A stretch of 64,000 nucleotides of DNA from Isoetes taiwanensis (lineage: Eukaryota > Streptophyta > Lycopodiopsida > Isoetales > Isoetaceae): NCBI GenBank assembly GCA_021234155.1, contig JAJEKV010000001.1, forward strand, positions 2,934,007 through 2,998,006, given 5' to 3'. This document shows positions 1 through 12,300 of this stretch, one piece after another. Both the position numbers and the translations under genes were made by a program. Numbering within the stretch: position 1 is the stretch's first letter; each line of letters starts with the position of its first letter. Under the pieces are notes generated by a model that was given only the letters and a program-made list of their open reading frames with translations, had not been told where the DNA came from and made no database searches.

Positions 1-831
1 GGAAGGAAGAACACTAATCCCAGCTAGAATTGGAGTATTGGCATCCCCAATAATCATGCTCTTGCTCAAATTGAAATGAATACCAGAGGCAGCAGAAAAC
101 TGACCTAGAATCTTGAGAAAGAGATTAATATTCTGCAGATCAGCATCAAGGAAGGAGAAGGTGTCATCAGCATATTGGAGAATGGTAATGCTATCATCAG
201 AATTTGGGAGTTTTAAGCCTTTTATTTGAGCAGTATTCTGATAATGCATGATGACCTTGGTAAGAAGTTCAGCAGCCACTAGGAATAAATAAGGGGCAAG
301 AGGACATCCTTGTCTAACCCCACAAGAGAGAAAAAAGAAACCTGAAGGGACCCCATTGATAAGAACAGTTGAATTCGATCTAGCATTCAAACCATGAATT
401 AGACTAATGAGCTTAGGAGGGAAACCAATTTTAGACATAGCAAAATCTAAGAAATCCCATCTCACAGAATCAAAGGCTCTCTTGAAGTCCAGCTTGAGGA
501 GAATGCATTTTCGATTAGAAATTTTATTCCAATGCAGACCCTCCATAGCAGCCACATAATTATCCAAAATATATCTATTAGGAAGGAAAGCAGATTGATT
601 AGAGCTGATATTTCTTTGAAGAAAGCTTTTAATTCTTAGAGCAATGATCTTGGCACAAAGCTTATAGGTAGTGTTTGTGAGGGAGATGGGTCTCCAATCT
701 TGAAACTTCGAGGGGTGATCAACCTTAGGAATCAAGGAGATAAAGCCACTGGAGATAGAAGGATGAAGATGATTAGAATTCCAGAAGGCAATAACTAAGG
801 AGATCAAGTCATTTTTGAGAATATCCCATGC
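1..831 (-). CDS. LINE reverse transcriptase, partial (runs off window edge)
   Basis: Translating the minus strand from 831 to 1 gives 277 codons without a stop. The frame shows the usual non-LTR reverse transcriptase order: LIPK followed by WRPISL, NQSAF, LLKLDFKRAFD, a GVRQGCPLAPYLF block and the catalytic QYADDT. This enzyme would copy element RNA at a nicked chromosomal site (known for the family). It overlaps the endonuclease ORF in another frame, and the linker that normally separates endonuclease and polymerase (well over 100 residues) is missing, so the two were probably joined by an internal deletion near position 830. The C-terminal part lies outside the window. Identity is firm; activity is unlikely. 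Confidence 0.9.
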
Positions 832-1778
832 TGGTTCTTTTCTTTACTGCACTGCTCCTGAATAAGTTTAGACCAGTTCTTGATCCATCTTTTGATTTCC
901 TTGATTTTGGAATAAAAAAGCTTCATAGGAGGCATATGACTATCAGCAAACCTATTAGTAAGCTCATCATAGAAAGTTTTGAATTGGGAGCAGAAATTTT
1001 CATTCTCAAGAAGAGAAGAATTAAATTTGTAAGGAGTGCTCCCTTCCCTTTGAATCCTAATAACGTGAGAGGTATGAAGGAACTGAGGCTGGTGATCTGA
1101 AATAAAGGTTCCTTCATCACTTGTGACATAGCTGTTGTCCCAAAAAGCTGCAGAGGGATTGGAAACATAAAATCTGTCAAGGGTACAGTAAACCCTTGCT
1201 CTATCCTTTTGTTTGTTTGACCAAGTATAGATAGCAGTAGAAGAGGGGATGTAGATCAAATTATTATCAGAAATAAGAGAGTCCCAGTTCTCCTTTTCAG
1301 TTTTGGACATATTAATTTTATTTCCCAATTTAAGATCCCAAGAGGGGGTATTGTTGAAATCTCCAGCAATGATCCAGTTATCAAGAGTTTGAGATTGCAA
1401 CCAACTATTAATTTCAGTCCAAATTGGTTCCCTATCTTTTGGAGAAGTTGGAGCATAAATATTAATGATGCCAAAGCTGGAATTAGAGACAGAGCAGATC
1501 ATGGCTTGCCAAGCTCTAGAAGGACTGTTATAAAAAGAAGAATGTTTGATGTCTTGTTTCCAGACAATGGCCAAACCACCACTAGCTCCAGAGGAGTTAA
1601 TCCAAATAGAGGAAGAAGAAGGATAAATCCAATCTCCTAAGTTGCTACATTCAAAAGAGGGAAGTTTAAGTTCTTGCAGAAGAATGATATCTGCATTATA
1701 CAACCTGATTTGAGCAATAGCCCTTTTCCTCTTCAAAGGTCCTTTGATACCTCTAAGGTTCCAAGAAAGAATTTTCAT
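804..1778 (-). CDS. LINE ORF2 apurinic-type endonuclease domain (truncated ORF2)
   Basis: The 324-residue ORF starts at ATG 1778 with MKILSWNLRG, the standard N-terminus of plant L1 ORF2. It shows the exonuclease-endonuclease-phosphatase motifs in order: SWNLRG (first metal ligand Asn, about residue 7), LLQELK (Glu near residue 36), NIYAPT, IAGDFNN, and ISDHQPQ with the catalytic Asp-His pair. The family nicks target DNA for target-primed reverse transcription. After about residue 240 the sequence becomes linker-like and stops where the frame leaves the polymerase frame, consistent with a deletion. It lies just downstream of ORF1 on the same strand, the normal L1 order. Confidence 0.9.
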   Translation of the reverse strand: MKILSWNLRGIKGPLKRKRAIAQIRLYNADIILLQELKLPSFECSNLGDWIYPSSSSIWINSSGASGGLAIVWKQDIKHSSFYNSPSRAWQAMICSVSNSSFGIINIYAPTSPKDREPIWTEINSWLQSQTLDNWIIAGDFNNTPSWDLKLGNKINMSKTEKENWDSLISDNNLIYIPSSTAIYTWSNKQKDRARVYCTLDRFYVSNPSAAFWDNSYVTSDEGTFISDHQPQFLHTSHVIRIQREGSTPYKFNSSLLENENFCSQFKTFYDELTNRFADSHMPPMKLFYSKIKEIKRWIKNWSKLIQEQCSKEKNQHGIFSKMT

Positions 1779-1806
1779 TGCAAAGAAATAATGGGAAAAG
1801 GAAGAT

Positions 1807-2362
1807 TTATAATCTAGTCTTTCTAGATCTTCTCTTACTTCTGGTATTTTGAGCAGGAGTTTTATTAAGACCAGACAAGACCAAGCCTAATTTTTCCCCA
1901 TCCTTTTTTACAGATTTTTTTAGAATCTTCTCAGGCTTAGGGTCAATGCTAAGATATTCATTTACATATTCCTCTTTACCCCAATTCTCTTTATCACTCC
2001 CATGCCCCTCAGTATCACTAAAATCAGAACATCCTCTAGGAAAAAACTGAAACATAGGATTTATATTAATATTTGAAGGAGCAGAAGCAAGAACTTGCCT
2101 GGTATTTTCTTTTTCTTGAAGCTCCACAGTTTGAGTAGCTATTTCTTCAGGAGTGTCAGGAACAAAATCAGGGACAGTCTCAGGAGCAGCATCAGAATCA
2201 TTTCCAAGCTCATTCATTGCAGTTCCTTCCTCAAGCGAAGTTTGTGAGATGTAATTTTGCAGAGAGGCCCATCTGCTCAGCAAACTTATTGGATATTTTT
2301 GAAGGGCTTATAGGGCAATCAACCACTGGGGAATCAAGGTCAATTAGGGAAGGCAAATCTGC

Positions 2363-2369
<7 letters not shown>
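1807..2369 (-). pseudogene. LINE ORF1, C-terminal part
   Basis: This is the 3' part of the LINE ORF1, separated from its 5' part by the retrocopy at 2370-3884. It is acidic and low in complexity with a basic end (KRRSRKTR). Across the target duplication the upstream ORF1 frame continues for about 30 codons, then hits TGA near 2241, while the long frame 1807-2283 lies in another register. A small frameshift therefore occurred around 2240-2290. It ends about 30 bp before the endonuclease ORF. Confidence 0.65.
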
Positions 2370-2401
<32 letters not shown>

Positions 2402-3884
2402 AAGGTAAGATAAATTTATATTCAGATAGGAAGAATTACATCAGAAAGATCCCACAAGGATCAAATAACCTTGAAGTACAAAGGATCCCATGTGGATCAA
2501 ATATAATATTTGAAGCTTGGTACTTATACTTTTCCTCAAACCTCTTCTTCCAGCTAACTAGTACTACAGGATCAAATCAACATCTTCCCAGCTAGAGGAA
2601 TACTACAGGAGACAAAAATAAATTTTCCACAAGCTACAAATATACCTTGAGTGCTCTATGAACCACCTCTTGCGAGAGTAGAGACGAACCGAGAAAGGCA
2701 TGAAGAAAACATGAGCAATCTCCCGCATTGCTCAAGGAAGCTAACTCAGCTCCAACTAACCTATTCTGCAAATTTATCAATACTGATTGTACCAGGAATA
2801 TATGCAGTCGGCCTAAAGTGAACCATCAGAAATGCTGCATTGTCAGGATATGAAGCAATCAGCCTGTGCTAGACCCCAAAGCCCAGCTACCAGACTCCTC
2901 CCTAAAGTCTGGCTCAAGATATATAGGCTTCCTCCTGCTCAATAAAATTCCCTAGCTCGACATCTCAAACAGTCCAATAAAAGCACCCTGCATTGAAGAT
3001 CCCAGTTCCGATCTCATCAAAAAATCTGAAAACAGGCTAATCTATTCTCCTTCTTTTTCTTCAAGAAACAACTCTAAACCTTTCCGCTAGTAGGAAAGAG
3101 CAAGAGGAAGGGAAAAGCTTCCGCATTACTGACTGAGGGGAAGAATACAAACCGCCAATTATCTAGAAATTTGAAGCATCTTCTCTCATAGCCCTGCATC
3201 TTAATTGCTCAACCTTATAGGCAATCTAAGCCATTTCGGTGTGCATCCACAAAGGAAAGAAAGGCCAGCCCAGCCCAAAAAAATTGCTGTCTCTGCTGCA
3301 TCACTTGGAAATGCCCCTTTCTTCTTGAGAGAATCGAACAGCTATGGAGATAAGGAAGGGAAAAGGCGAGAGATTCAAGAAAGGGCAGAGGTATGAGGCG
3401 CATAGAATGGCGGATATGCTGGACGGTGATGGCAGAAGAAGAATTAGTGGTAAAAGGGCAAAAAGGGGCGGATTTGGGAAGGAAAAATTGGTGGCTATGG
3501 GGGCGGAAGCTTGAAATCTCTCAAAAACTGGGTGATTGATGCAGCATAGATAAAACACGAATGGGCTGCTGGCCAGACTAATCTGTTCAATGGAAAAAAC
3601 ACAATGCTTACCTAGCGGAAGCATCAGAGCAAAGATCCACGTTAGTGGATAATCTGAGAAGGCTGGAGAGGCCGCCTTGAAGAAACTCCAAGAAAACCCG
3701 AAAACGGAAGCAGATGGAGGCAGAATCAGAAAAAACCAGACACCAAAACCCTTATGCTAGCCATCGGATCTGGAAAGAGAAGAAGATTGCAGCCACTGCA
3801 GTGCCGATAGCAGGGATTAGGGGCGGCCCCTTTCCCTGCCGCCGCCCTAGCCGTGAAGGCGCCAAGAAACCATCAGCATTGACC
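2370..3884 (-). mobile_element. Polyadenylated retrocopy inserted into LINE ORF1
   Basis: On the minus strand this segment ends in a poly(A) tract (31 T on the plus strand, 2370-2400). It is flanked by a perfect 14-bp direct repeat AATCTGCAAGGTTT at 2356-2369 and 3885-3898. Removing the segment and one repeat lets the ORF1 frame read through. Poly(A) plus a long target duplication is the signature of LINE-mediated retrotransposition. I find no convincing protein in its 1.5 kb, so it may be a processed noncoding or UTR-rich transcript, or a truncated non-autonomous element. The bases next to the tail (GAAG after the T run) resemble those at 62897 and 63924. Confidence 0.85.
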
Positions 3885-5778
3885 AATCTGCAAGGTTTGC
3901 ACCAGCAGAATGTGTATGGAACTGTGGAGTGGCTATGGTATGGGCAGATGAGGGACAAGTCTGGGAAACACATTTTTTGCTCTTATTTAATTCAGAATCT
4001 AGATTACCATTAAGGTCAGATAATACCTGAAAAGGATTAGAGCAGTTGACTTTGAAGTTGACTTGCTGCTGTGATGACTCTTGAGTCAGGTCTGCAGTGC
4101 TTTGACTAGAGATCTTAGACAAATGAGTGTCCACTTTAGGCTCATTTAATTTTTTGTCTTGTTGATTCAAGTTTGTTGACACAGATATTTTAACATGTGA
4201 CTTCACCTGAGAGGAATTCAGGTGAAACTTAGCTTTGTCTCGAGATTTTGTAGTTAATGACCCACTCTTACTTTTGTTTTTGACAGGATAATCCATAAGA
4301 CTGTAAGAGCATTGGCCTTTTTCCTGATTCTTGGCCTCTTTAATTATTTCACTCAGAGTGAAATTTAACTTATCAGTAGCTTGAGAAGCTTTTTCAGCCA
4401 TAATCCCTTTGACTAGAAGCTTTGGTTCACCAATTGCAAGAGCTCGATTATGTTTTGTAGGAATTGGGAACTCATCTTCACAAAGTTTGCCTTTGCCTCT
4501 CATTTCATCTCTTACAGCCTTATTTTTCTGGATTCTCTTGTAGCTTCCATTTACTTTTGTCCATTTGAATCTGTCATTTTCTGGCAGCCTTTGAAACTGA
4601 GGATCTTTACCACTGTTTTCATTTGTGGTATAACTTTTTCCACACTGATCCATTTGATTTTTCCCTGTAGTTTGCTGATTGGAATCCTTATCTGGAACCT
4701 GAATTTCTTGATGTAATCTGCTCACTTGAGAATTCTCTGTTGAAGATTTGCAATCCGAGTACCAGAAATGCCTATGAGAGCATTTCTGACATTGTGAGGG
4801 CAATCCAGACCATCTAAGAGTTAATAGGGATTCATGTCCAAAGGCATCTGTAAATGGAATGGAGAGAGGTATATCTTTGGAGAGATCAAGTTGAACAAAG
4901 CTTCTGGGAGGTTTGGCAGGGGAATATTCAGTGGAAATATAAGTTCCAATAGAGTTGAATAGGAGTTTAAAGCATTCTTCATCCCAATAGATTGGATTGA
5001 GGCCAAATAAAGTTGTGGAGGCAATGCATAAGTTATTCATTTGATCAATGTCAAGCTTAGGGTGCCATTTAAGGAAGGTCAATTGAGAGGTCTCATAAGT
5101 CAAAGGGCCAAAATTCAGAAAGAAATTGGCTGATTTAGAGTTCCCACATTCAAGCATAATGTAGGGAAAATTAAGCCAATATATAGCCTGGATAAGGATA
5201 CCTTTATGAAGGCTGAGAAGAAAGGCCCACAGTTTATCTAATTTCATACCACATTTCTGGACTTTTATAATTATAGCAGAGTTTGATAAAGCATCAATTT
5301 TGGAATGGACAATCGGAAGATTCAAAGAAATACCATGATAGATGCTCATTTTCCGGTCGCTGAGATGTGGAATTGTGGTACGCTTAAGCCTTTCGTCCAA
5401 GTCATTGCTTGATCGGATCTCCAGATGGCCTCTTGCAACTCCATAAGGAACTGGAACTTGAGTAGCAGGATTTAGGGGATGAATGATACCCCGGTGGTCA
5501 GGATCAGCAGATAAATTGTCCCAATGAGGAACACCATGAGAAATTGGATCCATTGAAGAAGATGAAGGCAGCAAATTATCAAAGTTTCCGAAAAGGATAG
5601 TGCTTGAAGGTTGATCCTGAAAGGAGATCAAATTTTGAAGAACTGAGGATCGATCAGAGGCGGAGAGGTTCGCGAATGCGTGCAAGAGGGCCAAATGTTT
5701 AGGGTTTTTTGGTAAATTGGAGACTATTGCGGGAAATTCAGGGGGAAGCAACAAAAGTTCATGCAAAAATTTTAACAA
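3885..5778 (-). CDS. LINE ORF1, N-terminal and zinc-knuckle part
   Basis: A 643-codon ORF starts at ATG 5778; its last codons fall inside the retrocopy, so the genuine part ends at the target duplication. Around residues 180-300 it has the layout of plant L1 ORF1 (a folded region like the domain that precedes the knuckle), followed by CQKCSHRHFWYSDC, a CCHC-type knuckle near residue 345. After that it is Ser/Lys/Gln-rich. ORF1 proteins bind element RNA as chaperones. Reconstructed across the insertion, ORF1 would be roughly 800 residues. An alternative upstream start is possible because a 108-codon ORF (6242-5916) precedes it. Confidence 0.75.
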
Positions 5779-6560
5779 CTGAAAAGGGGAAAAAGGAAAC
5801 AGAAAGCAGAGGACAGAAACCTATAGCATGAATCAGAATTAACCCAAAGAGATCAAATTGCCATACACTATGAATTGATTGATTGCTGAGGAACCTGGTA
5901 CAATTCAAAAGAATTTTAGGGGGAAATTCTATCAAATTGAGCAGGATCATGAGGAGAATAAACTTCGACCGAGATCTTGTAATCCAGCCAATCACAATGT
6001 ACTCGGAATTTCCCTATTGGACCGAATGCACTCGAACCCACAAATTCTTCTAGCCACGAATTAGTGATTTGAACCTCAAATTCAACAGTGCTTGGAACAC
6101 AGGAATACTCAGAGAAGAACAAATTGTCAGGGAAGAACTGATGAATAATTAAGGAATTCCAAAGATCAGAAGCCGAGCCTTTCAAAAATCCACACGAAAT
6201 TCTAGATTTCTCCCTTATGATTATGAAAACTGAGGTTTCCATAAATCAGACGAAAGAAAAGGTGATTCTACTGCATAAGTATAGTAAAAGCGTAATCAAT
6301 TTGAAGATCAGAATGTGAAGATTACAGCTAGAGCTACCCTTCTACAAGGGCAGCTGATTGATCCACAGAAATTTGGTCTCAAGGCTCAGAAAATTCAAAT
6401 TTCCCCATATTTTTTATCAAGAAAATGCCTGTAACAGAAAATATGGGATAAAGACAAAAAAGGCAAGAAAATAGGCGCACGTCCTTCCTTCTTCATTTTC
6501 TTCCGACCTCAATGTCATTCTGTTGTGCAAAGCCGTCTTTGGGCAAGGCATTAGGCTGGT
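5779..6560 (-). other. LINE 5' region with small ORF
   Basis: This is the minus-strand 5' region of the LINE. It holds a 108-codon ORF (6242 to 5916, beginning METSVFIIIREKS) that looks protein-like and may be the original ORF1 N-terminus or a short leader ORF. The 5' end of the element cannot be placed, because the matching target repeat would lie left of the window. Confidence 0.35.
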
Positions 6561-7139
6561 TTAGTATGCTAGATCAACTCTAGAGGCCTTATAGATCCCG
6601 AGATCATAAGCCCTAACCAATGAATCTAACTCTGTTGTGTAGATAGATAGATTAGATGATATTCTCTATTTCAGTTCTATGATGTTGGATGTATTTCACT
6701 CTGTGACCTCCGGTTGGGTATTTTTGTCTTTGCTTGCAGAATCATTTTGTTGAGAGATGTTCTATGTAGTTTGTTGGTTTTTTGTGTTCGGTTTTTATGC
6801 CTTTTTTACTTTATGCATTCCAGTTGTCTCGAGGTTTCTTGTGCTCCTTCCTCTCTACTTGCGTTGGCATCCCGCCTCGTTTGGAGGTAGGTTCCTCTTT
6901 GTGTCGGATATTGTTGTACAAGGACCTTTCCCTAGAATGACATGGTTCTCTTCTTATATAGAAGAGAACCACCATTCTAGGGAAAGGGACGTCCATTCCT
7001 CAGAATTCTTTCTGGTTTTAGTCAAGCTGGCTTCGTAGATGAGGCCTATCATTAGATGATTCATGTTGAGAGTTTAATGACTTACGATTTCTGCATGTTC
7101 CCTTAGTTGGATTCCAAACATGTTGTCAAAGGCATTTGT
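6561..7139. other. Spacer between LINE and Ty3 element
   Basis: No gene is supported here. The region is T-rich on the plus strand and contains one strong hairpin (6926-6986, listed separately). Confidence 0.5.
6926..6986. repeat. Long inverted repeat (hairpin)
   Basis: The left arm, starting CTTTCCCTAGAATG and ending GGTTCTCTTC, pairs with the right arm GAAGAGAACC...ATTCTAGGGAAAG across a 7-base TTATATA loop. Only a short internal mismatch of 3-4 bases interrupts it. The total is 61 bp. It could be a small foldback element or a hairpin-RNA locus; nothing here shows transcription. Confidence 0.75.
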
Positions 7140-8754
7140 TGTGACGCTCCCTGAATATATACGACCCCCGGCCGTATACATAAGGGGACTTTCCCCTCCC
7201 ATGGCAACCATCTCGCCATGAGCAGGGCCCTCCGTCTGACCCGGGCCATCTACGTAGAGATGCTCGAGTGAAGGACACGGAGGTGTCATTCGGCCCACGC
7301 CTTCGATGGGCTCCTACGTCGCGGAAGCATGAATACAAGGTTAACACACAACATAAATCATATATAAATAACCACCACGAAGGGTGGCGCATCCATCCAA
7401 ATACCAACGGCAAAGAATATGCATCTAAACCTAAGAAAACACCCCAAACCCCAGGTTCTACCCCGGTTCAGACCCCTGTGAGGATAGACTGACGGCTCGG
7501 TCTCAAGAGTTCAGCAGACAGAGGTATAACCTGGCGTTGGCTGGCATAGAACATCGGCTAGGGTTGTCCACTCCATCCGCCCCTCCTGTGCACACTTTGC
7601 AGATGGGTCGATCCACGCTATGGCTTCGCTATAGCCTTCCGGAGACGCAGACTCAAGGTATCACCCTTTGAGCCTACTCCAGGGTTCATGACGCCCCGGT
7701 CCGATGAGGCAGGTCAGGGAAGCGTCCCCTTCCAGGATCACAGTGGTTCCATGGGTGAGCTAGAGGATACGTGCCGCATCAGCGACCCCCGCATCCGTAC
7801 CCAACTTACTCACCCTAAATCTACTCAAAGTGCAAGATGCTCCATACAGATCACACCTCTACACCCAGGGAGTGTCAGACCCATACCCGGCCCTCTACGT
7901 GACCGGCTATCAGGCCTAGCCCACTGTAGGAGTCTCAGGAGCCTTTTATGTTCGTGCAAGACCCCACCCCCACTTCACCACTACGTCCCTTCTCTGGTGC
8001 TAGGCCAGACCATAGCGTCTACGACCCGGTGGTCTCTTGTACACAGGCCGCATTTAATGGGAATATTACAGGGCTCTATCTAGGAACATACTATCATACA
8101 TGAGCTCAGAGGTCTCTACCCCCCCTTTAAACCCCTGTTTAATGGAAGCTATCGATATACTTCATAGATACATCGATCATTCCTTATCAGAGCACCATTC
8201 ATAATTGAAATGTAATCCTACTTACCACAGAAGGGTTAATCTCAACAAAAGCAACCAGAAAAGAGTACTGAAGTACTATCCTACAAATGACAAGCTAAAC
8301 TACTACTAACCCGTGTTTCGGCTGGAACCATTGTCGTGGGGTGCTTCCATATTGCTGTAACTAGGGTGGCAGCGACAGCTAGTGGTTGTTCAACGATTTG
8401 GGGAAGTCAGCAACAGTCCTTGGGCGCTCAACTGCTCCTTGGGTGCTCTGCTGGGTCGATTATGGTTGATATGGGGGTGGTGATCCACCTTAATGGATCC
8501 AATTAGTAATCACCATGCTGGCCAATCGAGTTTGGCCAGGTGGCGCCTTCCCAAACCATAATTGGCTTAATTATCCTTCATAAATATTAATTCCTTAATT
8601 ATAGGTTATTATCCTTAATGACTAAATTAGCATAGCTAATTTAATCCCTTTTAGATCAACCCCCTAGGTTACCATACCCCATGGTGGCGTATCTATACTG
8701 GGTGACGTGTCAATGTATTTATACGTATACCGTATAAATACTTGGAACGTCACA
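7140..8754 (-). repeat. 3' LTR of the Ty3/gypsy element
   Basis: This 1,615-bp repeat matches 18632-20222 over nearly its whole length, with scattered substitutions and small indels. It starts TGTGACG and ends CGTCACA on the plus strand. Near 8711-8740 an imperfect palindrome with GTATTTATACG / CGTATAAATAC arms carries TATA-like sequences and lies just inside the transcription-proximal LTR end, a plausible U3 core promoter. ORFs inside it (for example 7688-8083) are chance frames shared by both LTRs. Confidence 0.95.
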
Positions 8755-8768
8755 TTCTCCCCTCCTTA
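8755..8768 (-). other. Polypurine tract
   Basis: On the minus strand AAGGAGGGGAGAA immediately precedes the LTR start TGTGACG. This is the expected position and composition for the plus-strand primer of reverse transcription. Confidence 0.9.
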
Positions 8769-9336
8769 GAATTAATGTTGTCCTCAGCATTAGGGTTAGA
8801 TACAAATATAGGGCATGACATTATAAAGGAGGTAATTCCTTATTTCCGAAGGTTATATATTCAAAACTTTAAAGTTTAAAACAGTTTAAGCATCGAGGTG
8901 CATTTCACATGATCATCATAATCAAAAAGTTAAGTCCAATATCAACATCAGAGTAGTAATAAAAGAAGACGTGTAGACAAAATAAAACCGAAGAATCGGG
9001 CCATCAGCAACCCTCTAACATGGGCAGGTCACGTACCGCTCACTGGCCTGCACATGTCAGTATATCAGTATATATAATTAGATTGTGGTTGAAGGGACCA
9101 CCCCCTATAATAAATAAAAGAAAACCCTATCTACCAGGGAAGCTATCATGTCTATGGTTTGCAATTCATTGCAGCATAGGGAATGGTGAAGTTCCCATTG
9201 TAGCCGAGATGAACGCAGCCTATCAACTATATGGTCTCCAAGCAAGTCGTGGTCATGTCAACATTGACAGTACACCACGTCCTAGAGAACACAAAGGTGA
9301 TCTCATCGTCGGTAACTATTATTATTTACGATGCAT
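8769..9336 (-). other. Region between pol and polypurine tract
   Basis: About 570 bp of element sequence follows the pol stop. The plus-strand ORF at 9020-9427 overlaps the pol C-terminus and has no recognisable product. I see no envelope or other gene. Confidence 0.6.
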
Positions 9337-12300
9337 CTACCCCTCTAGAGCATTACCCTTGGCAATCAAGCTTCCAAGCTTACCGCCGACTGCGGGGTTG
9401 ATAGCATCGTTGATGGTGCGGCCTTGAGATTCCCGCATGAAGTCCGGATAGTGCTTCTCAAGGTCTATCTTCATCACCCAGGTAGCATCCTCAACTGGTA
9501 AGTGCTTCCACTTAATCAAGTATTGCAACATTTGAGTCCTTCTAGTTTGTTTATAAGCCCGATCAAGAAGAGCTTCATGCACTATCTCCAGCTGCTCCTC
9601 TGTCATTTCTAGGAGGGTTGGGGTATCCAAAACCTCCTCTAGAGCAGGGGTGTGTTGTTTCAGAAGGCTCACGTGAAAGACCTTATGGATCTTCAAGCGG
9701 GGTGGCAAATCCAAGCGATATGCCTGCTCTCCAACACGTTCAATAATTTTGAACGGCCCAGCCCATCTAGGTGCCAACTTCTTGCAGTTGCCAATCTTAA
9801 GCTTGGCTTGTTTTACCTTAATCTTAAGCCAATTTGATTCACCCACCTGGAAAACACGTGGGGTTCTGTGCTTATCGGCTACACTCTTCTGACGACTGCG
9901 TGCAGCTAATAAGTAACCACGAACTTCTTGGACTAGAGCTTGCATCTCCAAGAGGAGTTGTTGAGAAACCTCCACTTTAGAAACAGGGTTATGCCATGTG
10001 TCTGGCGTAAGACATTGATAACCATAATTTATCATAAAGGGAGACATTCTGGAAGACTCCTGTTTAATGCTGTTGTAGGCAAACTCGACCAGATAAATAT
10101 AGTCAGCCCATTGTGATTGCTTACTCCACACATAACTTCGTAGCATATCCTCTATAATGCGATTGGTACGCTCAGTTTGACCATCCGTCTGAGGATGATA
10201 TGCCGTACTCATAGCAAGCTTGGTCTGGATGGTGGCAAAGAAATCTTTCCAGAATGCACTTACGAATTTGGGATCCCTGTCGGATATAATAACCCGTGGC
10301 ATTCCGTGTAATCTGAAGATCTGCTTGGCAAATAGCAGAGCAGTATCGAAGGTTGTATCGGTGGTACGACATGGCAAGAAATGAGCCATTTTCGACAATT
10401 TGTCGACCACTACCATTAACGCATCATATCCACGGAGAGTACGTGGAAGGCCCACAATGAAATCCATGGTTATCACTTCCCACTTGGCGTTGGGCACATC
10501 CAGAGGTTGCAACTCTCCTGGAATCCTTAACTGCTCAGCCTTGGTTTGCTGACACACCTGACACTGCTTAATGTACCTGGCAATGTCCTTTTTCATAGAA
10601 GGCCAGAAATAGCTGGAGCGAATCCTAAAGTAGGTTTTCATAAAACCTGCGTGTCCAGCTATAGGGCTGTTGTGCGTGTCATGGAGGATTAGCTTACGCA
10701 CTCCTGAAGTCTCAGGTACACACAACTTATCTTTGTAATATAACAAGTTGTCCTCTTTCTTATACGAACGAAAGGCTTCCCGCTCCTTATCTGTGCGAGC
10801 CTCCTTAGCCAAACTATCCCAAACATCACGGAACTCGGGATCCGCGGCCAAGGTCTGTTCTATCTGCTTCCCAAACTCACTGGTGAGTGTAGAAATTGCA
10901 TTACAATGGGTTCGGGTTACCAAGGGATGGCGTGATAACGCATCCGCAACGACATTGTGCTTGCCAGGCTTATACATAATCTCAAAATCGTACTCCTCCA
11001 TAAATTCCATCCATCTCCTCTGACGGAGGTTGAGATTCGGCTGGGTGGATAAATAACGGAGACTTTGATGATCCGTATCCAAGTGGAATCTTCTACCAAG
11101 AAGGTAGTGTCTCCATATCCGCAGGGCACGGACAACGGCTAACAATTCCTGATCATGGGTAGGGTATCGCTGCTCCGTCTCGTTCATTTTCTTTGAAATA
11201 ACCCTCCCCTCCTGCATTAGGACTCCACCGGTGGCAATCTTACTGGCATCCGTTGCCATTAATTTATCCTTCTCAGGATCTTTAAGCTGCTGGAAACTTC
11301 CCTGAACCTTTGCCTTCCAGTGCTCCATCCAATCTTTCACCTTCTCATGCTTTGTAAGATTTGTAAGAGGTGCTGCAATCTTTGCAAAATCCTTTACAAA
11401 TTTCCGGTAATATCCTGCTAACCCCAAGAAACTTCGGACCTCGGAAACATTACCTGGAATAGGCCATTCCCTTACTGCCTCTATCTTTGCCAGATCTGTA
11501 GCAATTCCCTCTGCAGAAATGACATGGCCCAAATAATCGACCTTGGGAGTGGCAAACTTGCACTTAGAGAACTTGGCAAAGAGTTGATGACGTATTAGCT
11601 TTTGTAGGGCCAATCTAAGATGTGCCTCATGCTCTTCCAGAGTCTTACTGTAGATGAGAATGTCGTCGAAGAAAATAACAACAAAATCATCCAAGTATTG
11701 TCGGAAGACATCATTCATCAGTCGCATGAAAGTTGCTGGGGCATTAGTTAATCCAAAAGGCATGACAGTGAACTCATAATGCCCATATCTAGTGCGAAAA
11801 GCAGATTTATGAATGTCCTCCTCTTTAATCCTTATCTGATGGTATCCGGAGCGTAGATCAATCTTTGAGAAATACTTGGCCCCTTGCAACTGGTCCATTA
11901 GATCATCTGCTCTAGGCAAAGCATAACGATTCTTGATGGTATGCTTGTTGAGTTGCCGATAATCAATACACATCCTTAAGGAGCCATCCTTTTTCTTAAC
12001 AAAAAGAATAGGGGCGCCAAAAGGCGAAACACTAGGTCGAATGAAACCTAGGTTTAGTAACTCCTGAAGTTGCTTCTTAAGCTCTGCCAACTCTGGGGGA
12101 CTCATACGGTACGGGGCCTTGCTGGTAGGCTTAGTACCTGGCTCTAAAGCTATCTCACACTCTACCCCTCTAGAAGGAGGAAGCTTCTGGATCTCATCTG
12201 GAAAAAGATCGCTAAATTCTCGGAGAAGATTGGCAATCCCTTCTGGCAAGGTATCAACTACTTGCTTCTGCTTAGCATCTGACTCAATGGAGGCAAGTCT

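Noticed and set aside
1389-1640. Plus-strand ORF in the LINE
   Set aside because: Antisense shadow of the endonuclease ORF.
7688-8083. Plus-strand ORFs inside the LTRs (also 19231-19563)
   Set aside because: They are present in both LTRs, have no recognisable domain, and lie antisense to element transcription.
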